Assembly (NCBI RefSeq): GCF_011493005.1
Contig: NZ_CP049157.1
Location: forward strand, 806,001-870,000
Reading direction: 5' to 3'
Source: Caballeronia sp. SBC1
Lineage (GTDB): Bacteria > Pseudomonadota > Gammaproteobacteria > Burkholderiales > Burkholderiaceae
Length of the DNA stretch: 64,000 nucleotides
The notes beneath the pieces were generated by a model. The model worked only from the letters and a program-made list of their open reading frames with translations. It searched no databases and was not told the DNA's origin. Numbering within the stretch: the first letter of the stretch is position 1; each line of letters begins with the position of its first letter. The position numbers were made by a program, and so were the translations under genes. Shown one piece after another: positions 25,948 to 35,194 of the stretch.

Positions 25948-25983
25948 GCATTTGCGTCGGCATTTGCGTCGGCATTTGCGTCG
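25948..25983. repeat. 12-bp tandem repeat, three copies
   Basis: GCATTTGCGTCG occurs three times head to tail, with a partial fourth copy (GCATTCG) after it. It is non-coding, between the terminator and the methanethiol oxidase gene. Confidence 0.85.
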
Positions 25984-26193
25984 GCATTCGGCGGCGTTTG
26001 CGGCGAGGTGCGGCAGATAAACCCGCCCATATCGCTGCATGGCATTCCCTTAGAAGAAATCAAGCTTTTGCCGCTAAGCCGCTTGATCAATGGAAAGCTG
26101 GAAACAGGGTATATTTCCCTGATGGTTCTGCGGGTATTCCTTGGAGCGGCCTCTACCGGGCCACCACGGAAAAACAATCCCTGGAGAAATGAC

Positions 26194-27588
26194 ATGGCAA
26201 ATTGGACACCGGATCCAACGTTCTATCCTTCCCCACGGATGGCCATGAAAGCGCCGCACGAAGCCATTGCGTATGTCGCGAGTTTCGATCCCACGCGGCA
26301 GGTGCCGGATGCCATTGCCGTTGTAGACGTGGACCCCGGCTCACCCAGCTATTCACAAGTGATCAGCAACGTTGCCATGCCCAACGCGGGCGACGAGCTT
26401 CATCATTTCGGCTGGAACGCCTGCAGTTCCTGCTTATGCCCGAATGCACCCCATCCGCACGCCGAGCGTCGCTATCTGGTCGTGCCTGGTTTGCGATCGT
26501 CGCGAATTCATATTCTCGATACCAAGGCCGACCCGCGCAACCCGACAATCGTGCGCGTGCTGGAGCCCGCCGAAGTCGCCGAAAAAGCGGGTTATACGCG
26601 GCCCCATACGGTTCACTGCGGACCCGAGGGAATCTACGTGGCCGCATTGGCGAACGCTGAAGGCGAAGCGCCGGGCGGTATTTTCCTGATGGATCACGAG
26701 ACCTTCGACATTCGCGGTCAATGGGAAATAGATCGTGGTCCTCAACAACTATCCTACGACGCCTGGTGGCACCTCGGGCATGACACCTTGGTCACGAGCG
26801 AATGGGGCTTGCCGGCAACGTTTGAAAACGGCCTCGTCCCGGAGGTCCTGCTAGGTGGCCAATACGGACACAAGCTGCATTTCTGGGACTTGCATACACG
26901 CAAGCATAAGCAGGAAATCGATTTCGGCGCGGAGAACCAGCTCGTGTTCGAACTGCGTCCGGCTCACGATCCGACCAAGGCATACGGCTTCGTCAACTCC
27001 GTGATCAGCCTGAACGATTTATCCGCGTCGATCTGGACGTGGTTCCGCGATGGTGACAAGTGGAACGTCAAGAAGATCATCGAGATTCCGGCCGAGCCTG
27101 CCAACCCTGATCTGTTGCCGCCCATGCTGAAGGGTTTCGGCGCCGTGCCTCCGCTTGTCACTGACATCGACCTGTCGATGGATGACCGCTTTCTCTACGT
27201 CGCGTGCTGGGGGACCGGTGACTTGCGGCAATATGACGTGTCCGATCCCTTCGCGCCGAAGCTCACGGGGACCGTGAGGATCGGTGGCATCGTATCGCGC
27301 GAATCGCATCCGAAGGCGGCCGGCCGCCCTTTGAACGGCGGACCGCAGATGGTCGAGGTCAGCCGCGACGGCCGCCGCGTGTATTTCACCAATTCGCTAT
27401 ACGGCGTTATCGACGAGCAGTTTTATCCCGATGGTCTCAATGGCTGGATGGTGAAGCTGGATGCGTCGCCCGAGGGCGGTATTGAATTCGATCCGCGCTT
27501 CCTGGTCGAGTGGCCTTCCACGCATCGGCCGCATCAGGTGCGGCTCGAGGGCGGCGATTGTTCGTCGGACTCGTATTGTTATCCGTGA
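26194..27588 (+). CDS. Selenium-binding protein family / methanethiol oxidase (SBP56-like)
   Basis: A 464-residue protein spanning the whole SBP56 family, a seven-bladed propeller copper enzyme that oxidises methanethiol to formaldehyde, hydrogen sulphide and peroxide. Visible family blocks: HHFGWNACSSC (the CSSC motif), RPHTVHCGPEGIYVAALAN, MDHETFDIRGQWE, YDAWWHLGHDTLVTSEWG and HPKAAGRPLNGGPQMVEVS. No signal peptide is seen, so it is probably cytoplasmic, unlike the periplasmic MtoX of methylotrophs. The start at 26194 has GGAG 7 nt upstream; the longer open frame runs back into repeats. A membrane protein gene follows closely. Confidence 0.9.
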   Translation: MANWTPDPTFYPSPRMAMKAPHEAIAYVASFDPTRQVPDAIAVVDVDPGSPSYSQVISNVAMPNAGDELHHFGWNACSSCLCPNAPHPHAERRYLVVPGLRSSRIHILDTKADPRNPTIVRVLEPAEVAEKAGYTRPHTVHCGPEGIYVAALANAEGEAPGGIFLMDHETFDIRGQWEIDRGPQQLSYDAWWHLGHDTLVTSEWGLPATFENGLVPEVLLGGQYGHKLHFWDLHTRKHKQEIDFGAENQLVFELRPAHDPTKAYGFVNSVISLNDLSASIWTWFRDGDKWNVKKIIEIPAEPANPDLLPPMLKGFGAVPPLVTDIDLSMDDRFLYVACWGTGDLRQYDVSDPFAPKLTGTVRIGGIVSRESHPKAAGRPLNGGPQMVEVSRDGRRVYFTNSLYGVIDEQFYPDGLNGWMVKLDASPEGGIEFDPRFLVEWPSTHRPHQVRLEGGDCSSDSYCYP

Positions 27589-27661
27589 CGTTGTCCATGA
27601 CGTTGCCCCCGACGTTGCCCATGAGCCGCGGCTCTCGCGAAGCGCTAACGTCGGGCGCGTC

Positions 27662-28306
27662 ATGAACATGACATGGGCCGGAACGGGCCACGCGTGGGAA
27701 TGGTTCGCGATTGCAGGGCTTGGCGTGTTTCATGGAATCAATCCCGCCATGGGCTGGCTGTTCGCGGTCGCCCTCGGTCTGCATCGACGCAGCCGGCGGG
27801 TCGTCCTTCTCGCGATCCCGCCAATGGCATTGGGCCACGCACTCTCTATTGGCATAGTCGCCGCGCTCGTGGTCACTACAGGGATGGTCGTGGACAGCCA
27901 CTTCATCCGCATCGCATGCGGCGCCCTGCTCGTTGCCTGGGCTGTGTATCAGGTTCGCTACGGGCACCGGCACCGCGTGCGGGTTGGCATGACGACAGGT
28001 TTTGCCGGCCTCGTCCTCTGGTCCTTCCTGATGGCGACCGCACACGGCGCTGGCCTCATGCTGATTCCAGCGCTGATCCCATTGTGCGGGGCCGTGGCAG
28101 GCCAATCATCCGCCGCTCCGCTGCTGGTCTCCCTCGCCGCTGTCGGCCTGCATACGCTGGCCACCTTGCTCGTGACAGGCGCCATCGCGTTGCTGGTGTA
28201 CGACTGGCTGGGCGTGGGCATCCTCAGGCGCGGCTGGATCAACTTCGACAGGCTCTGGACCATCGGGCTCGCGGGCACCGGCATGTTGCTGATCGCCACC
28301 GCTTAG
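27662..28306 (+). CDS. Polytopic membrane protein linked to SBP56
   Basis: I do not recognise a named family. The 214-residue product has about six hydrophobic helices. Conserved-looking features are GLGVFHGINPAMGWLFAVAL near the N-terminus, MALGHALS, and MATAHGAGLMLIP; the His residues sit at helix ends as in metal or heavy-metal transport and cytochrome-assembly proteins. ATG at 27662 is preferred because the frame upstream repeats low-complexity DNA. It probably shares a transcript with the methanethiol oxidase 73 bp upstream and may serve its copper supply or substrate transport; inference only. Confidence 0.7.
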   Translation: MNMTWAGTGHAWEWFAIAGLGVFHGINPAMGWLFAVALGLHRRSRRVVLLAIPPMALGHALSIGIVAALVVTTGMVVDSHFIRIACGALLVAWAVYQVRYGHRHRVRVGMTTGFAGLVLWSFLMATAHGAGLMLIPALIPLCGAVAGQSSAAPLLVSLAAVGLHTLATLLVTGAIALLVYDWLGVGILRRGWINFDRLWTIGLAGTGMLLIATA

Positions 28307-28308
28307 CT

Positions 28309-28340
28309 CCCGAGTGCCGGGTTGCTCGCCCGGCTTCGGG
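28309..28340 (+). terminator. Hairpin after membrane protein gene
   Basis: CCCG...GCCGGG pairs with CCCGGC...CGGG across a 7-nt loop, just after the stop codon. There is no T-run. The following stretch to 28660 contains a doubled 10-mer (GTACGCCAAA, near 28363-28382) and no gene. Confidence 0.45.
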
Positions 28341-28660
28341 AAGCGCCTATCATTCCTCACTCGTACGCCAAAGTACGCCAAACCGGGCGACGGCTGCCAG
28401 GCGGCGATAATACGGCTTCCGCAGTCTGCCTGCCCGACAGCGGCGATCGTCGGCTACGATTGACGTCCATGGTCTGCGAGACGCGTCCCGGCTGCGGGTT
28501 TCGCCTGATCTCAAGAGAACACCCGCGCCCGCCGGAAACCACAACCTTGTTTGTCACTGAACACTAAGCTAAGCGAAAACGATAATGAAAAAACCGCCTG
28601 TATATCGAGTAAGCAAAGAAGCTTTCAGTGTCGTTTTAATTCACGCATAGGCGCACGGTG

Positions 28661-29632
28661 ATGGCTCAAAGCTACTCGAACTGGTTCGTGCGCGCTCGCC
28701 TCAAGACGCGGCAGCTGATGCTGCTTGCCGCAATGGAAGAAGAAGGCAACGTCCGCCGCGCCGCCGATGTCCTCGGCATGACGCAGCCGGCTGCATCGCG
28801 TTTATTGAAGGAGCTGGAGGACGTGCTGGAGGTGCGGCTCTTCGACCGCACGCCGCACGGGATGCACGCCACGCTGTACGGCGAAGTGATGATCCGGCAT
28901 GCGCGCATGGTGCTCTCGAATTTGAACCAGGCGCACGACGAGATCTCCGCGTTGCGCGCGGGACTCGTGGGTCAGGTGCAAATTGGCGCGATTGCTGCAG
29001 CCGCTGCAACCATGGTGCCGCTTGCCATCGCACGCGTGAAAACGCGTTATCCGCAATTGCAGATCTGGCTGCAAGTGGAGACGTCGGACGTCATGCTGCC
29101 GCTGGTTGCAGAGGGCCACCTCGACATCATGATCGGCCGCGTGCTCGAGCGGCAGGGTCAGTTCAAGGATGCGGTGCGTTACGAGCCTATTGCCGAGGAA
29201 CCGCTTTGTGTGGTCGTGCGCCCCGGGCATCCGCTCGAACAGGCGGCCGGTCTGACCATGCATGACATTGTCGATGCAGGCTGGGTTCTGCATCCTCCAG
29301 GCAGCGTGCTGCGGCATAGATTCGACATGGTGTTTTCGCAGATGGGCCTCAGTTCACCGCGGAATGTGGTGAATACCAACAACATCGTCGCTATCTCGGG
29401 AATTTTGCTGCAGAGCGACATGCTCGCTGTGATGCCCGAAGAGGTCGCGCGGCAATACGAGGAATTCGGCACGCTCAAACGGCTGGCCATTGAATTGCCG
29501 TTCCGCATGGATGCATTTGGCATCATCACGCGGCAAACGCAATTGTTGTCGCCCGCTGCAACCGTTGTGCTTCAGGCGCTGCACGACGCCGCGCTCGAAG
29601 TGTATGGCGCGCGGCAGGTTGCTATCGCTTAA
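28661..29632 (+). CDS. LysR-family transcriptional regulator (GbpR-like)
   Basis: A 323-residue regulator with an N-terminal winged helix-turn-helix (about 15-75: [40 protein letters not shown]) and a LysR substrate-binding domain. The HTH and the segments [10 protein letters not shown] and [16 protein letters not shown] resemble the GbpR/CbbR-like branch linked to sugar and aromatic metabolism. ATG at 28661 is chosen over the overlapping GTG. It has no divergent partner, so its target is unclear; the speG-like gene follows 76 bp later. Confidence 0.85.
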   Translation: MAQSYSNWFVRARLKTRQLMLLAAMEEEGNVRRAADVLGMTQPAASRLLKELEDVLEVRLFDRTPHGMHATLYGEVMIRHARMVLSNLNQAHDEISALRAGLVGQVQIGAIAAAAATMVPLAIARVKTRYPQLQIWLQVETSDVMLPLVAEGHLDIMIGRVLERQGQFKDAVRYEPIAEEPLCVVVRPGHPLEQAAGLTMHDIVDAGWVLHPPGSVLRHRFDMVFSQMGLSSPRNVVNTNNIVAISGILLQSDMLAVMPEEVARQYEEFGTLKRLAIELPFRMDAFGIITRQTQLLSPAATVVLQALHDAALEVYGARQVAIA

Positions 29633-29708
29633 GGCCTGTGCACTAGAACGCACGCGCGAGCCCTTACGTTATATTGCAGGTCGATCCACCATTCACGGAG
29701 TGTTAGCC

Positions 29709-30251
29709 ATGATCATCGAAGAGAATAGCCAGCTCATGCTGCGGCCACTCGAACGTACCGATCTCCACTTCGTCCACAGCCTCAACAACAACGCAAAGAT
29801 CATGCGTTACTGGTTCGAAGAACCCTATGAAACGTTCTCTGAGCTGTCCCAGCTATACGATCGCCACGTGCATGATCTGCGTGAACGCCGGTTTGTCGCC
29901 GTCGACAAGGGCGGCGAGACCATAGGGCTCGCGGAATTAATCGAGCTTGATTACATCCATAGGCGCGGCGAGTTCCAGATCATCATTGCGCCTGGCGCGC
30001 AAGGTCAGGGGTATGCGACGAGCGCGACCCTGCTCGCAACGGACTACGCGTTTTCCGTGCTCAATCTGCGCAAGCTTTACCTCATTGTGGATGTATCGAA
30101 TCAGTCGGCCATTCATGTCTACGAGAAGTGTGGCTTCAAACAGGAAGCGGAACTGATCGAAGAGTTTTTTGGCAACGGCCGGTATCACAACGTGTATCGC
30201 ATGTGCATTTTCCAGCACGATTTCCTCAAGCAAGCGCAGGCTGGCAAATAA
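29709..30251 (+). CDS. speG: Spermidine N1-acetyltransferase (SpeG-like GNAT)
   Basis: A 180-residue GNAT acetyltransferase whose full length matches SpeG. Features: [40 protein letters not shown], an acetyl-CoA loop at [10 protein letters not shown], and [20 protein letters not shown]. SpeG acetylates spermidine or spermine with acetyl-CoA in the cytoplasm, relieving polyamine toxicity. The ATG has CGGAG 8 nt upstream. No operon partner is evident; the porin gene converges on it. Confidence 0.88.
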   Translation: MIIEENSQLMLRPLERTDLHFVHSLNNNAKIMRYWFEEPYETFSELSQLYDRHVHDLRERRFVAVDKGGETIGLAELIELDYIHRRGEFQIIIAPGAQGQGYATSATLLATDYAFSVLNLRKLYLIVDVSNQSAIHVYEKCGFKQEAELIEEFFGNGRYHNVYRMCIFQHDFLKQAQAGK

Positions 30252-30383
30252 GTAAGCACAAGTTGCGGAGTCCAGTGGGGCGAACTCAGTACACGTACTC
30301 GTGCAACAAATCACGCACGAGACAATCCGGGAACGAATCGCGAACGATCCGAACACCGACACCAACGCCGCCCCCGCCGTGGT

Positions 30384-31589
30384 TTAGAACTTGTGACGCA
30401 AACCGATCGTCATGGCGCTCTGCATCATGTCCGCACCCGGCGCGCCGCCAATGACACCCGGGTTGTACATATTCGATGCCCGCAGGTTGGCGAAATACGA
30501 ATACACGTCGGTTCGTTTTGACAGCACGTAGTCAACCCCGACGTTGTATTGAGTCAGGCGTCCTTGCGTGCTCGTGCCCACGAAGCTGTAACGCGATTGC
30601 AGTACCGAAGCAATCAGTACCAGATCCGGCGCGACGAAATAGTTCGCTCCTACGTCGAAGACATTCGTTGCGCCGTTGTTCGAACCAGCGGCAGTAAAAG
30701 CACCCGCTCCCGCGATCCGCGTGAAGGCGCTTGAGAACGGGGCGGAGTTGCCACCGTAGGTCGCCAGAGGCTGCAAGGTGCGCGACCAGGACGCGTAGAC
30801 ACGGAACTTGTCGACCGTGTAGCTGGAGCCCAGCATCCAGGTCTTGACACAGGTTTGCCCGGCGCTGCCGAGCGTTGGATTGCAACCCGCGCCGGAGGCC
30901 GTGCCCTGATCACTGGAGCTGTTCGCTGCCTGCGTACCCGTGCCGAGCTTCGATTCCCAGTAGCCAAAACCAATGCCGAACGGGCCGTTCGCATAGTTCG
31001 CACCGAAGCCGAGCGACTGGCCGGTGGACAGGGAACCGGCGGTATTGCCGAAGCCGTAGGTCAGGTTCGCCTTGAAGCCACGGAATTCCGGGGAGTCGTA
31101 GCGCACCGAGTTATTCGAACGGGCGCCCCCAACACGATCCAGGTTGTTGTCGTGGACGCCGTTGATGAACACGCCGAAATTGGCCACGCTTGAATACCAC
31201 GTGGCGATCTCGTCGATAAAGTCTTTGCGGCGCCCCAACTCCACCGTTCCGAACGGTCCCTCCAGTCCGACGACCGTCGTGCGTCCCAGCGGCAGGCCGC
31301 CCTGACCGGCCGTGCCGTTGGCAACAGAGAAGCCGCCCTCCAGGATGAACAACGCCTTCAATCCACCGCCAAGGTCCTCGGTGCCGCGCATGCCCCAGCG
31401 CGACTGCTGCAGGTCGCCGCTATCCACGCTGAAGCGGCTGCCGCCTGACGGCGCCACCCGGCTGCTATAGGACACCCCGCTGTCCAGCAGGCCATACAAC
31501 GTCACCCTCGATTGCGCCGCTACGTTACCGCACAGCGCAGCGCCCATTCCCGCCCCTGCCAGCACCGTCACCAGACCTTTCCGACTCAT
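30384..31589 (-). CDS. Gram-negative porin (OmpC-like, Burkholderiales type)
   Basis: A 401-residue outer-membrane porin. It has a signal peptide ending VAAQ, the mature start SRVTLYGLLDSGVSY, the TEDLGGGLKALFILEGGF block and the C-terminal IGLRHKF ending in Phe, the beta-barrel assembly signal. This is the trimeric general porin family that Burkholderiales carry in many copies. It is transcribed away from an N-formylglutamate amidohydrolase operon; the shared region holds two matching dyads (31631 and 31878), so porin and operon may be co-regulated. Confidence 0.93.
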   Translation of the reverse strand: MSRKGLVTVLAGAGMGAALCGNVAAQSRVTLYGLLDSGVSYSSRVAPSGGSRFSVDSGDLQQSRWGMRGTEDLGGGLKALFILEGGFSVANGTAGQGGLPLGRTTVVGLEGPFGTVELGRRKDFIDEIATWYSSVANFGVFINGVHDNNLDRVGGARSNNSVRYDSPEFRGFKANLTYGFGNTAGSLSTGQSLGFGANYANGPFGIGFGYWESKLGTGTQAANSSSDQGTASGAGCNPTLGSAGQTCVKTWMLGSSYTVDKFRVYASWSRTLQPLATYGGNSAPFSSAFTRIAGAGAFTAAGSNNGATNVFDVGANYFVAPDLVLIASVLQSRYSFVGTSTQGRLTQYNVGVDYVLSKRTDVYSYFANLRASNMYNPGVIGGAPGADMMQSAMTIGLRHKF

Positions 31590-31630
31590 CTTGAATCCCC
31601 GTGTGTTTTAAAAGAAGTGGGTGTTTTGTT

Positions 31631-31649
31631 TGTTTTATTAGATAAAACA
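31631..31649. promoter_or_regulatory. Palindromic operator site 1 (TTTATTAGATAAA core)
   Basis: TGTTTTAT-TAG-ATAAAACA is a perfect 8-3-8 palindrome about 40 bp upstream of the porin ATG. Its 13-bp core occurs again, inverted, at 31878-31894. IclR-type regulators bind such short dyads, and one is encoded at 32866-33636. Confidence 0.55.
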
Positions 31650-31877
31650 TCGTGTTATTAATTATTCAAGATCTGGAAAGTCCGCGTCAATCAATGTCAA
31701 AATTCCATGGTTCGAGCTTGGTTGGGCATCAAGATCGGCATGTTTTACGTGGCAAAACTCGTGGAATAAGCGGATGAAAGCTAGATTTAAGCTAACCGGC
31801 TCGCAATGCCCCTTGTTTTCAGCCACGAAAAAGGAACTTGACCGCCGATTTTGTTAACGGCTAAATATTGAAACGCT

Positions 31878-31894
31878 GGTTTATCTAATAAACC
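31878..31894. promoter_or_regulatory. Palindromic operator site 2
   Basis: GGTTTAT-CTA-ATAAACC is a perfect 7-3-7 palindrome sharing the core of site 1 in inverse orientation. It lies about 80 bp upstream of the amidohydrolase start. The rest of 31590-31972 is AT-rich and shows no gene. Confidence 0.55.
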
Positions 31895-31972
31895 GAACGC
31901 TGTGCATTTCTCATTGAGGAGTGCCAGCGGGCTCCTGAGAACTAGTGAAAACGATAAGGAAAGGCACGCATA

Positions 31973-32869
31973 GTGACGTTCAGCAACAACACCCTCTCTT
32001 CGAACGAACGCGCGGCGTACTTCGTGACCCAGGCGCAGTCCTCACCGCTGCCAATCGTGTTCGACTCGCCACACAGCGGCATCGACTTACCTGCTGACTT
32101 CGGCACGATCGCGCCACGCGACGCAATCCTCACGTCGTGGGATGCGTTCGTCGATGAACTGTGGGCCGGCGTGCCCGAGCGTGGCGGCGTGCTGATAGGC
32201 GCGCACTTTCCACGGGCTTATATCGACGCGAATCGCGCGATCACGGATATTGACGCAGCGCTGCTCGCCGAGCCGTGGCCAGACCCTGTCGCGCCGCAAA
32301 AGTACACGCTGCGCGGCATGGGCCTGATCCGCCGCGATGCGCTGCCGAACGTGCCGCTGTATGACCGCAAGCTATCGGTGGCTGAGGTGCGGCATCGGAT
32401 TGATACGTGCTACCTGCCCTACCGAGCAGCACTCGCCGATGCCGCAGAACGCGCGTATGCGCAGCACGGCGCGTTATGGCACATGGATTGTCATTCCATG
32501 AAATCGCGCGGTAACGAGATGAACGTGGATTCCGGTGAAGCGCGTCCGGACTTCGTCATCAGCGACCGCCTGGGCACGACATCGGACCCCGCCTTCACAC
32601 GCTGGGTAGCACGCCATTTCGAAGCGGCGGGGTATCGCGTGCAAGTGAACGAGCCGTATCAGGGCGGCGACCTGCTGACCGCCGTCAGCAACCTCGCCCG
32701 CCACCGCAACAGCATCCAGATAGAAGTGAACCGTGCGCTGTATATGGACGAAGCAGCGTTCGCGAAGCACGCCGGTTTCGACACCCTCAAGCGCAACCTC
32801 GATACCTTCGCCGATGCACTCGCGGCCTATGTCCGAGCACAACTCAAAGTGATGAAGGAGCGGACATGA
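31973..32869 (+). CDS. N-formylglutamate amidohydrolase family protein
   Basis: A 298-residue protein of the HutG-type N-formylglutamate amidohydrolase family, which releases formate and glutamate. Signature regions are PIVFDSPHSGIDLP, DAFVDELWAGVPERGG, RAYIDANRAITDID, ALWHMDCHSMKS and NSIQIEVNRALYM; the His and Glu in these blocks are likely metal ligands. GTG at 31973 is the start. It overlaps the IclR gene by 4 bp (ATGA) and precedes a YfcC-type transporter, rather than lying in a histidine-utilisation operon, so the true substrate may be another N-acyl amino acid. Confidence 0.87.
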   Translation: MTFSNNTLSSNERAAYFVTQAQSSPLPIVFDSPHSGIDLPADFGTIAPRDAILTSWDAFVDELWAGVPERGGVLIGAHFPRAYIDANRAITDIDAALLAEPWPDPVAPQKYTLRGMGLIRRDALPNVPLYDRKLSVAEVRHRIDTCYLPYRAALADAAERAYAQHGALWHMDCHSMKSRGNEMNVDSGEARPDFVISDRLGTTSDPAFTRWVARHFEAAGYRVQVNEPYQGGDLLTAVSNLARHRNSIQIEVNRALYMDEAAFAKHAGFDTLKRNLDTFADALAAYVRAQLKVMKERT

Positions 32870-33636
32870 ACTACATAGTGGATTCCGTCGACAGCGCGCT
32901 GAAGCTGCTGAGTTACGTGGCCGAACATCCCGGGCTCGGCGTGACCGAACTCGCGACGCAACTGGACATCAACAAGTCGCGCACTTACCGGATGCTGTGC
33001 ACGCTGGAATTGCATCGCTTTGTCGTGCAGGACGCGCGCACGTCCAGCTATTCACTTGGGCCGCAAGCTTTCGTGCTTGGCGTGGCCGCCGCGCAGCAGA
33101 ACACGCTCGTGCGCTCGGCGCAGAAGCACATGCTCGCGCTCAATCAGGCTATTAACGAAACCATCGTGCTGCGCGTGCGCGAAGGGCTGGAAACCGTATG
33201 CGTCGCGCGCTGTGAAACCACGCATCAGGTCCGCGCGGTCGGTGCAGTCGGCAACCGGCGTTCCGTTAATTCAGGTGCATCCGGCAAGGTGCTGCTCGCG
33301 TTTGCGCCGGATGCGGTCAGAAGCGAATACCTCGCTCGGCAGAAACAAATGCCGCAGGCACCGGACCTGATGAAGCTCATTGAAGAACTGGATGCGGTTG
33401 CGCGCAAAGGCTATGCAGTGAGCGTGGGCGAAGTCACGACAGGCGCCGTGGCGATCTCGGTACCGGTGCGTGACATGAGCGGCGCGGCGGTCGCGGCGGT
33501 CAGCATTTCGGGACCTGAGATGCGCATCAGCCGCGCCGAAATTCCTGATTATCTCGAGCGCCTGCAAGCCTGCAGCGAGACGATTTCCGCCGAACTCGGC
33601 TACGTGCCCGCGCGCCCCGCGAATCAGCCGGCCTGA
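32866..33636 (+). CDS. IclR-family transcriptional regulator
   Basis: A 256-residue regulator. The N-terminal winged HTH (SALKLLSYVAEHPGLGVTEL, ATQLDINKSRTYRMLCTLEL) is followed by the IclR effector domain (VRSAQKHMLALNQAINETIV, VNSGASGKVLLAFAP, ISVPVRDMSGAAVAAVSISG). It is translationally coupled to the amidohydrolase. It is the best candidate to bind the twin palindromes at 31631 and 31878, controlling its own operon and the divergent porin; inferred from position. Confidence 0.9.
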   Translation: MNYIVDSVDSALKLLSYVAEHPGLGVTELATQLDINKSRTYRMLCTLELHRFVVQDARTSSYSLGPQAFVLGVAAAQQNTLVRSAQKHMLALNQAINETIVLRVREGLETVCVARCETTHQVRAVGAVGNRRSVNSGASGKVLLAFAPDAVRSEYLARQKQMPQAPDLMKLIEELDAVARKGYAVSVGEVTTGAVAISVPVRDMSGAAVAAVSISGPEMRISRAEIPDYLERLQACSETISAELGYVPARPANQPA

Positions 33637-33680
33637 CTTTCTGCCTGACCCTGATCCTGCCCCTGACCCTGACCCTGACA
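33637..33680. repeat. Short CTGACC-type direct repeats
   Basis: The gap between the IclR and transporter genes holds about seven imperfect copies of a hexamer close to CCTGAC (for example CCCTGACCCTGACCCTGAC). It is non-coding and may reflect strand slippage. Confidence 0.7.
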
Positions 33681-33710
33681 ACCAAACCGATCCGCAAAGG
33701 ACACCAAGAC

Positions 33711-35174
33711 ATGCTCGCCGCCCCTCCTCCTCATGCCAGCAACGAAGCCCCGGACATGGAAGCCGTCGATGAGGAAAAGAAGCCCCACGGAAAAATGCTG
33801 CATCCGGTCGTGATGATGATGTGGGTGCTGTTCGCGGCGTTGGTGATGACGTATTTCATCGACTCGGGCCGCTTCGATCGCAACGACAAGCTCGTGATTC
33901 CGGGGACCTACCATGTTGTGCCGAAGACCCAGGGCATCGCGACGCTCATTGCGCCGAGCGTCACGAAAAGCACGCCTGAGCATGCAGCGCCTGCGAGCCT
34001 GATCTCCTCTTTCGTCGCGGTGCCGAACGGCCTCATCAAGAACGCGCCGCTGATCTTCATGGTGATGTTCGTGGGTGGCATGTTCGGCGTGATGCGCAAG
34101 ACCGGCGTGGTCGATGCGGGGATCGACAGGCTGTTGCAACTCACTGCCGGCAACGTCTATGTACTCGCGCCGCTGCTAATGGTGCTGATCGGTCTCGGCA
34201 GCACGCTGCTTGGCTTCATCTCGGAGTATCTCGTGATCATTCCGATGGTCATGGTGCTCGCGAAACGGCTAGGTTTATCGAATCTGTTCGCGGTCGGCCT
34301 CGTCGCGATCGCAGCCAAGATCGGATATATAGCGTCAGTCACGAATCCCCTGTCGCTGGCGGTCGCGCAGCCGATTGTCGGCGTGCCCCTGTTCAGCGGG
34401 ATTGCAATGCGCGTGGGCGTGTTTGTCGTGTTCCTTACGCTCGGCATCCTGTACCTGCTTAATCACGTGCGCAAGAGCGGATACAAGCGCGAAATCGTGC
34501 AAGCCGGGCTGCAGGCGCATCCGCAGACGAAGCTCTCGGGCCGCCATAAGGCGACGCTCGTGGTGCTCGCGATTGCAGCGGCCATGCTCGTGATCGGCAC
34601 CCGCGCATTCAAGTGGGGCAACGTGGAATTGTCGGCGTTTTATGTGCTGATCAGCATCGTAACGGCGGCCGTTGGCCGGCTGGATTCGCGCAGCGCATCG
34701 GATGCGTTCGTGGACGGCATGAAGGGAATGATCCTCGCCGGGCTGCTGATCGGGCTGGCGGCATCAGTCGAATTGATCCTGCAGAACAGTCTTGTGCTCG
34801 ATACGCTGATCAATTACTTCACCCGTCTTGCGCGTGGCCAGTCGAGCGTATGGGTCGCCAACGGACTCATGGCCGTGCAGATGATCCTGGACGTTTTCAT
34901 TCCGTCGGTGTCGGGCAAGGCGGCGGTGAGCATGCCGATCATCGGACCGATCGCGCAGCTCTCAGGGGTCAGCGGGCAGACGTCGGTGCTGGCGTTTATT
35001 CTCGGCGGCGGACTCACGAACATGGTCACGCCGACCTCGGGCATGTTGCTCGCTTACCTTGCCACTGCGCGCGTTGGCTTCGGCGAGTGGATCAGGTTCA
35101 TCCTGCCGTTGTTTGTGGTGTTGCTGCTGTTGTCAGGCGCTACGCTGGCGCTCGCGGTGGTAACGGGGTATTGA
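33711..35174 (+). CDS. YfcC/DcuC-family (C4-dicarboxylate/amino-acid) transporter
   Basis: A 487-residue inner-membrane protein with about twelve hydrophobic segments after a 30-residue polar N-terminus. The blocks NAPLIFMVMFVGGMFGVMRK, TGVVDAGIDRLL, GFISEYLVIIPMVMVLAKRL and FILGGGLTNMVTPTSGML fit the YfcC branch of the DcuC family, ion-coupled carriers for dicarboxylates or amino acids. ATG at 33711 has AGGA about 10 nt upstream. As third gene after the amidohydrolase and IclR genes it probably imports the amidohydrolase substrate or related glutamate derivatives; inference. Confidence 0.83.
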   Translation: MLAAPPPHASNEAPDMEAVDEEKKPHGKMLHPVVMMMWVLFAALVMTYFIDSGRFDRNDKLVIPGTYHVVPKTQGIATLIAPSVTKSTPEHAAPASLISSFVAVPNGLIKNAPLIFMVMFVGGMFGVMRKTGVVDAGIDRLLQLTAGNVYVLAPLLMVLIGLGSTLLGFISEYLVIIPMVMVLAKRLGLSNLFAVGLVAIAAKIGYIASVTNPLSLAVAQPIVGVPLFSGIAMRVGVFVVFLTLGILYLLNHVRKSGYKREIVQAGLQAHPQTKLSGRHKATLVVLAIAAAMLVIGTRAFKWGNVELSAFYVLISIVTAAVGRLDSRSASDAFVDGMKGMILAGLLIGLAASVELILQNSLVLDTLINYFTRLARGQSSVWVANGLMAVQMILDVFIPSVSGKAAVSMPIIGPIAQLSGVSGQTSVLAFILGGGLTNMVTPTSGMLLAYLATARVGFGEWIRFILPLFVVLLLLSGATLALAVVTGY

Positions 35175-35194
35175 GCCACCGCTTGAGCCACTGC

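Noticed and set aside
25948..25983. CRISPR-like repeat
   Set aside because: Units are contiguous 12-mers without spacers; a simple tandem repeat.
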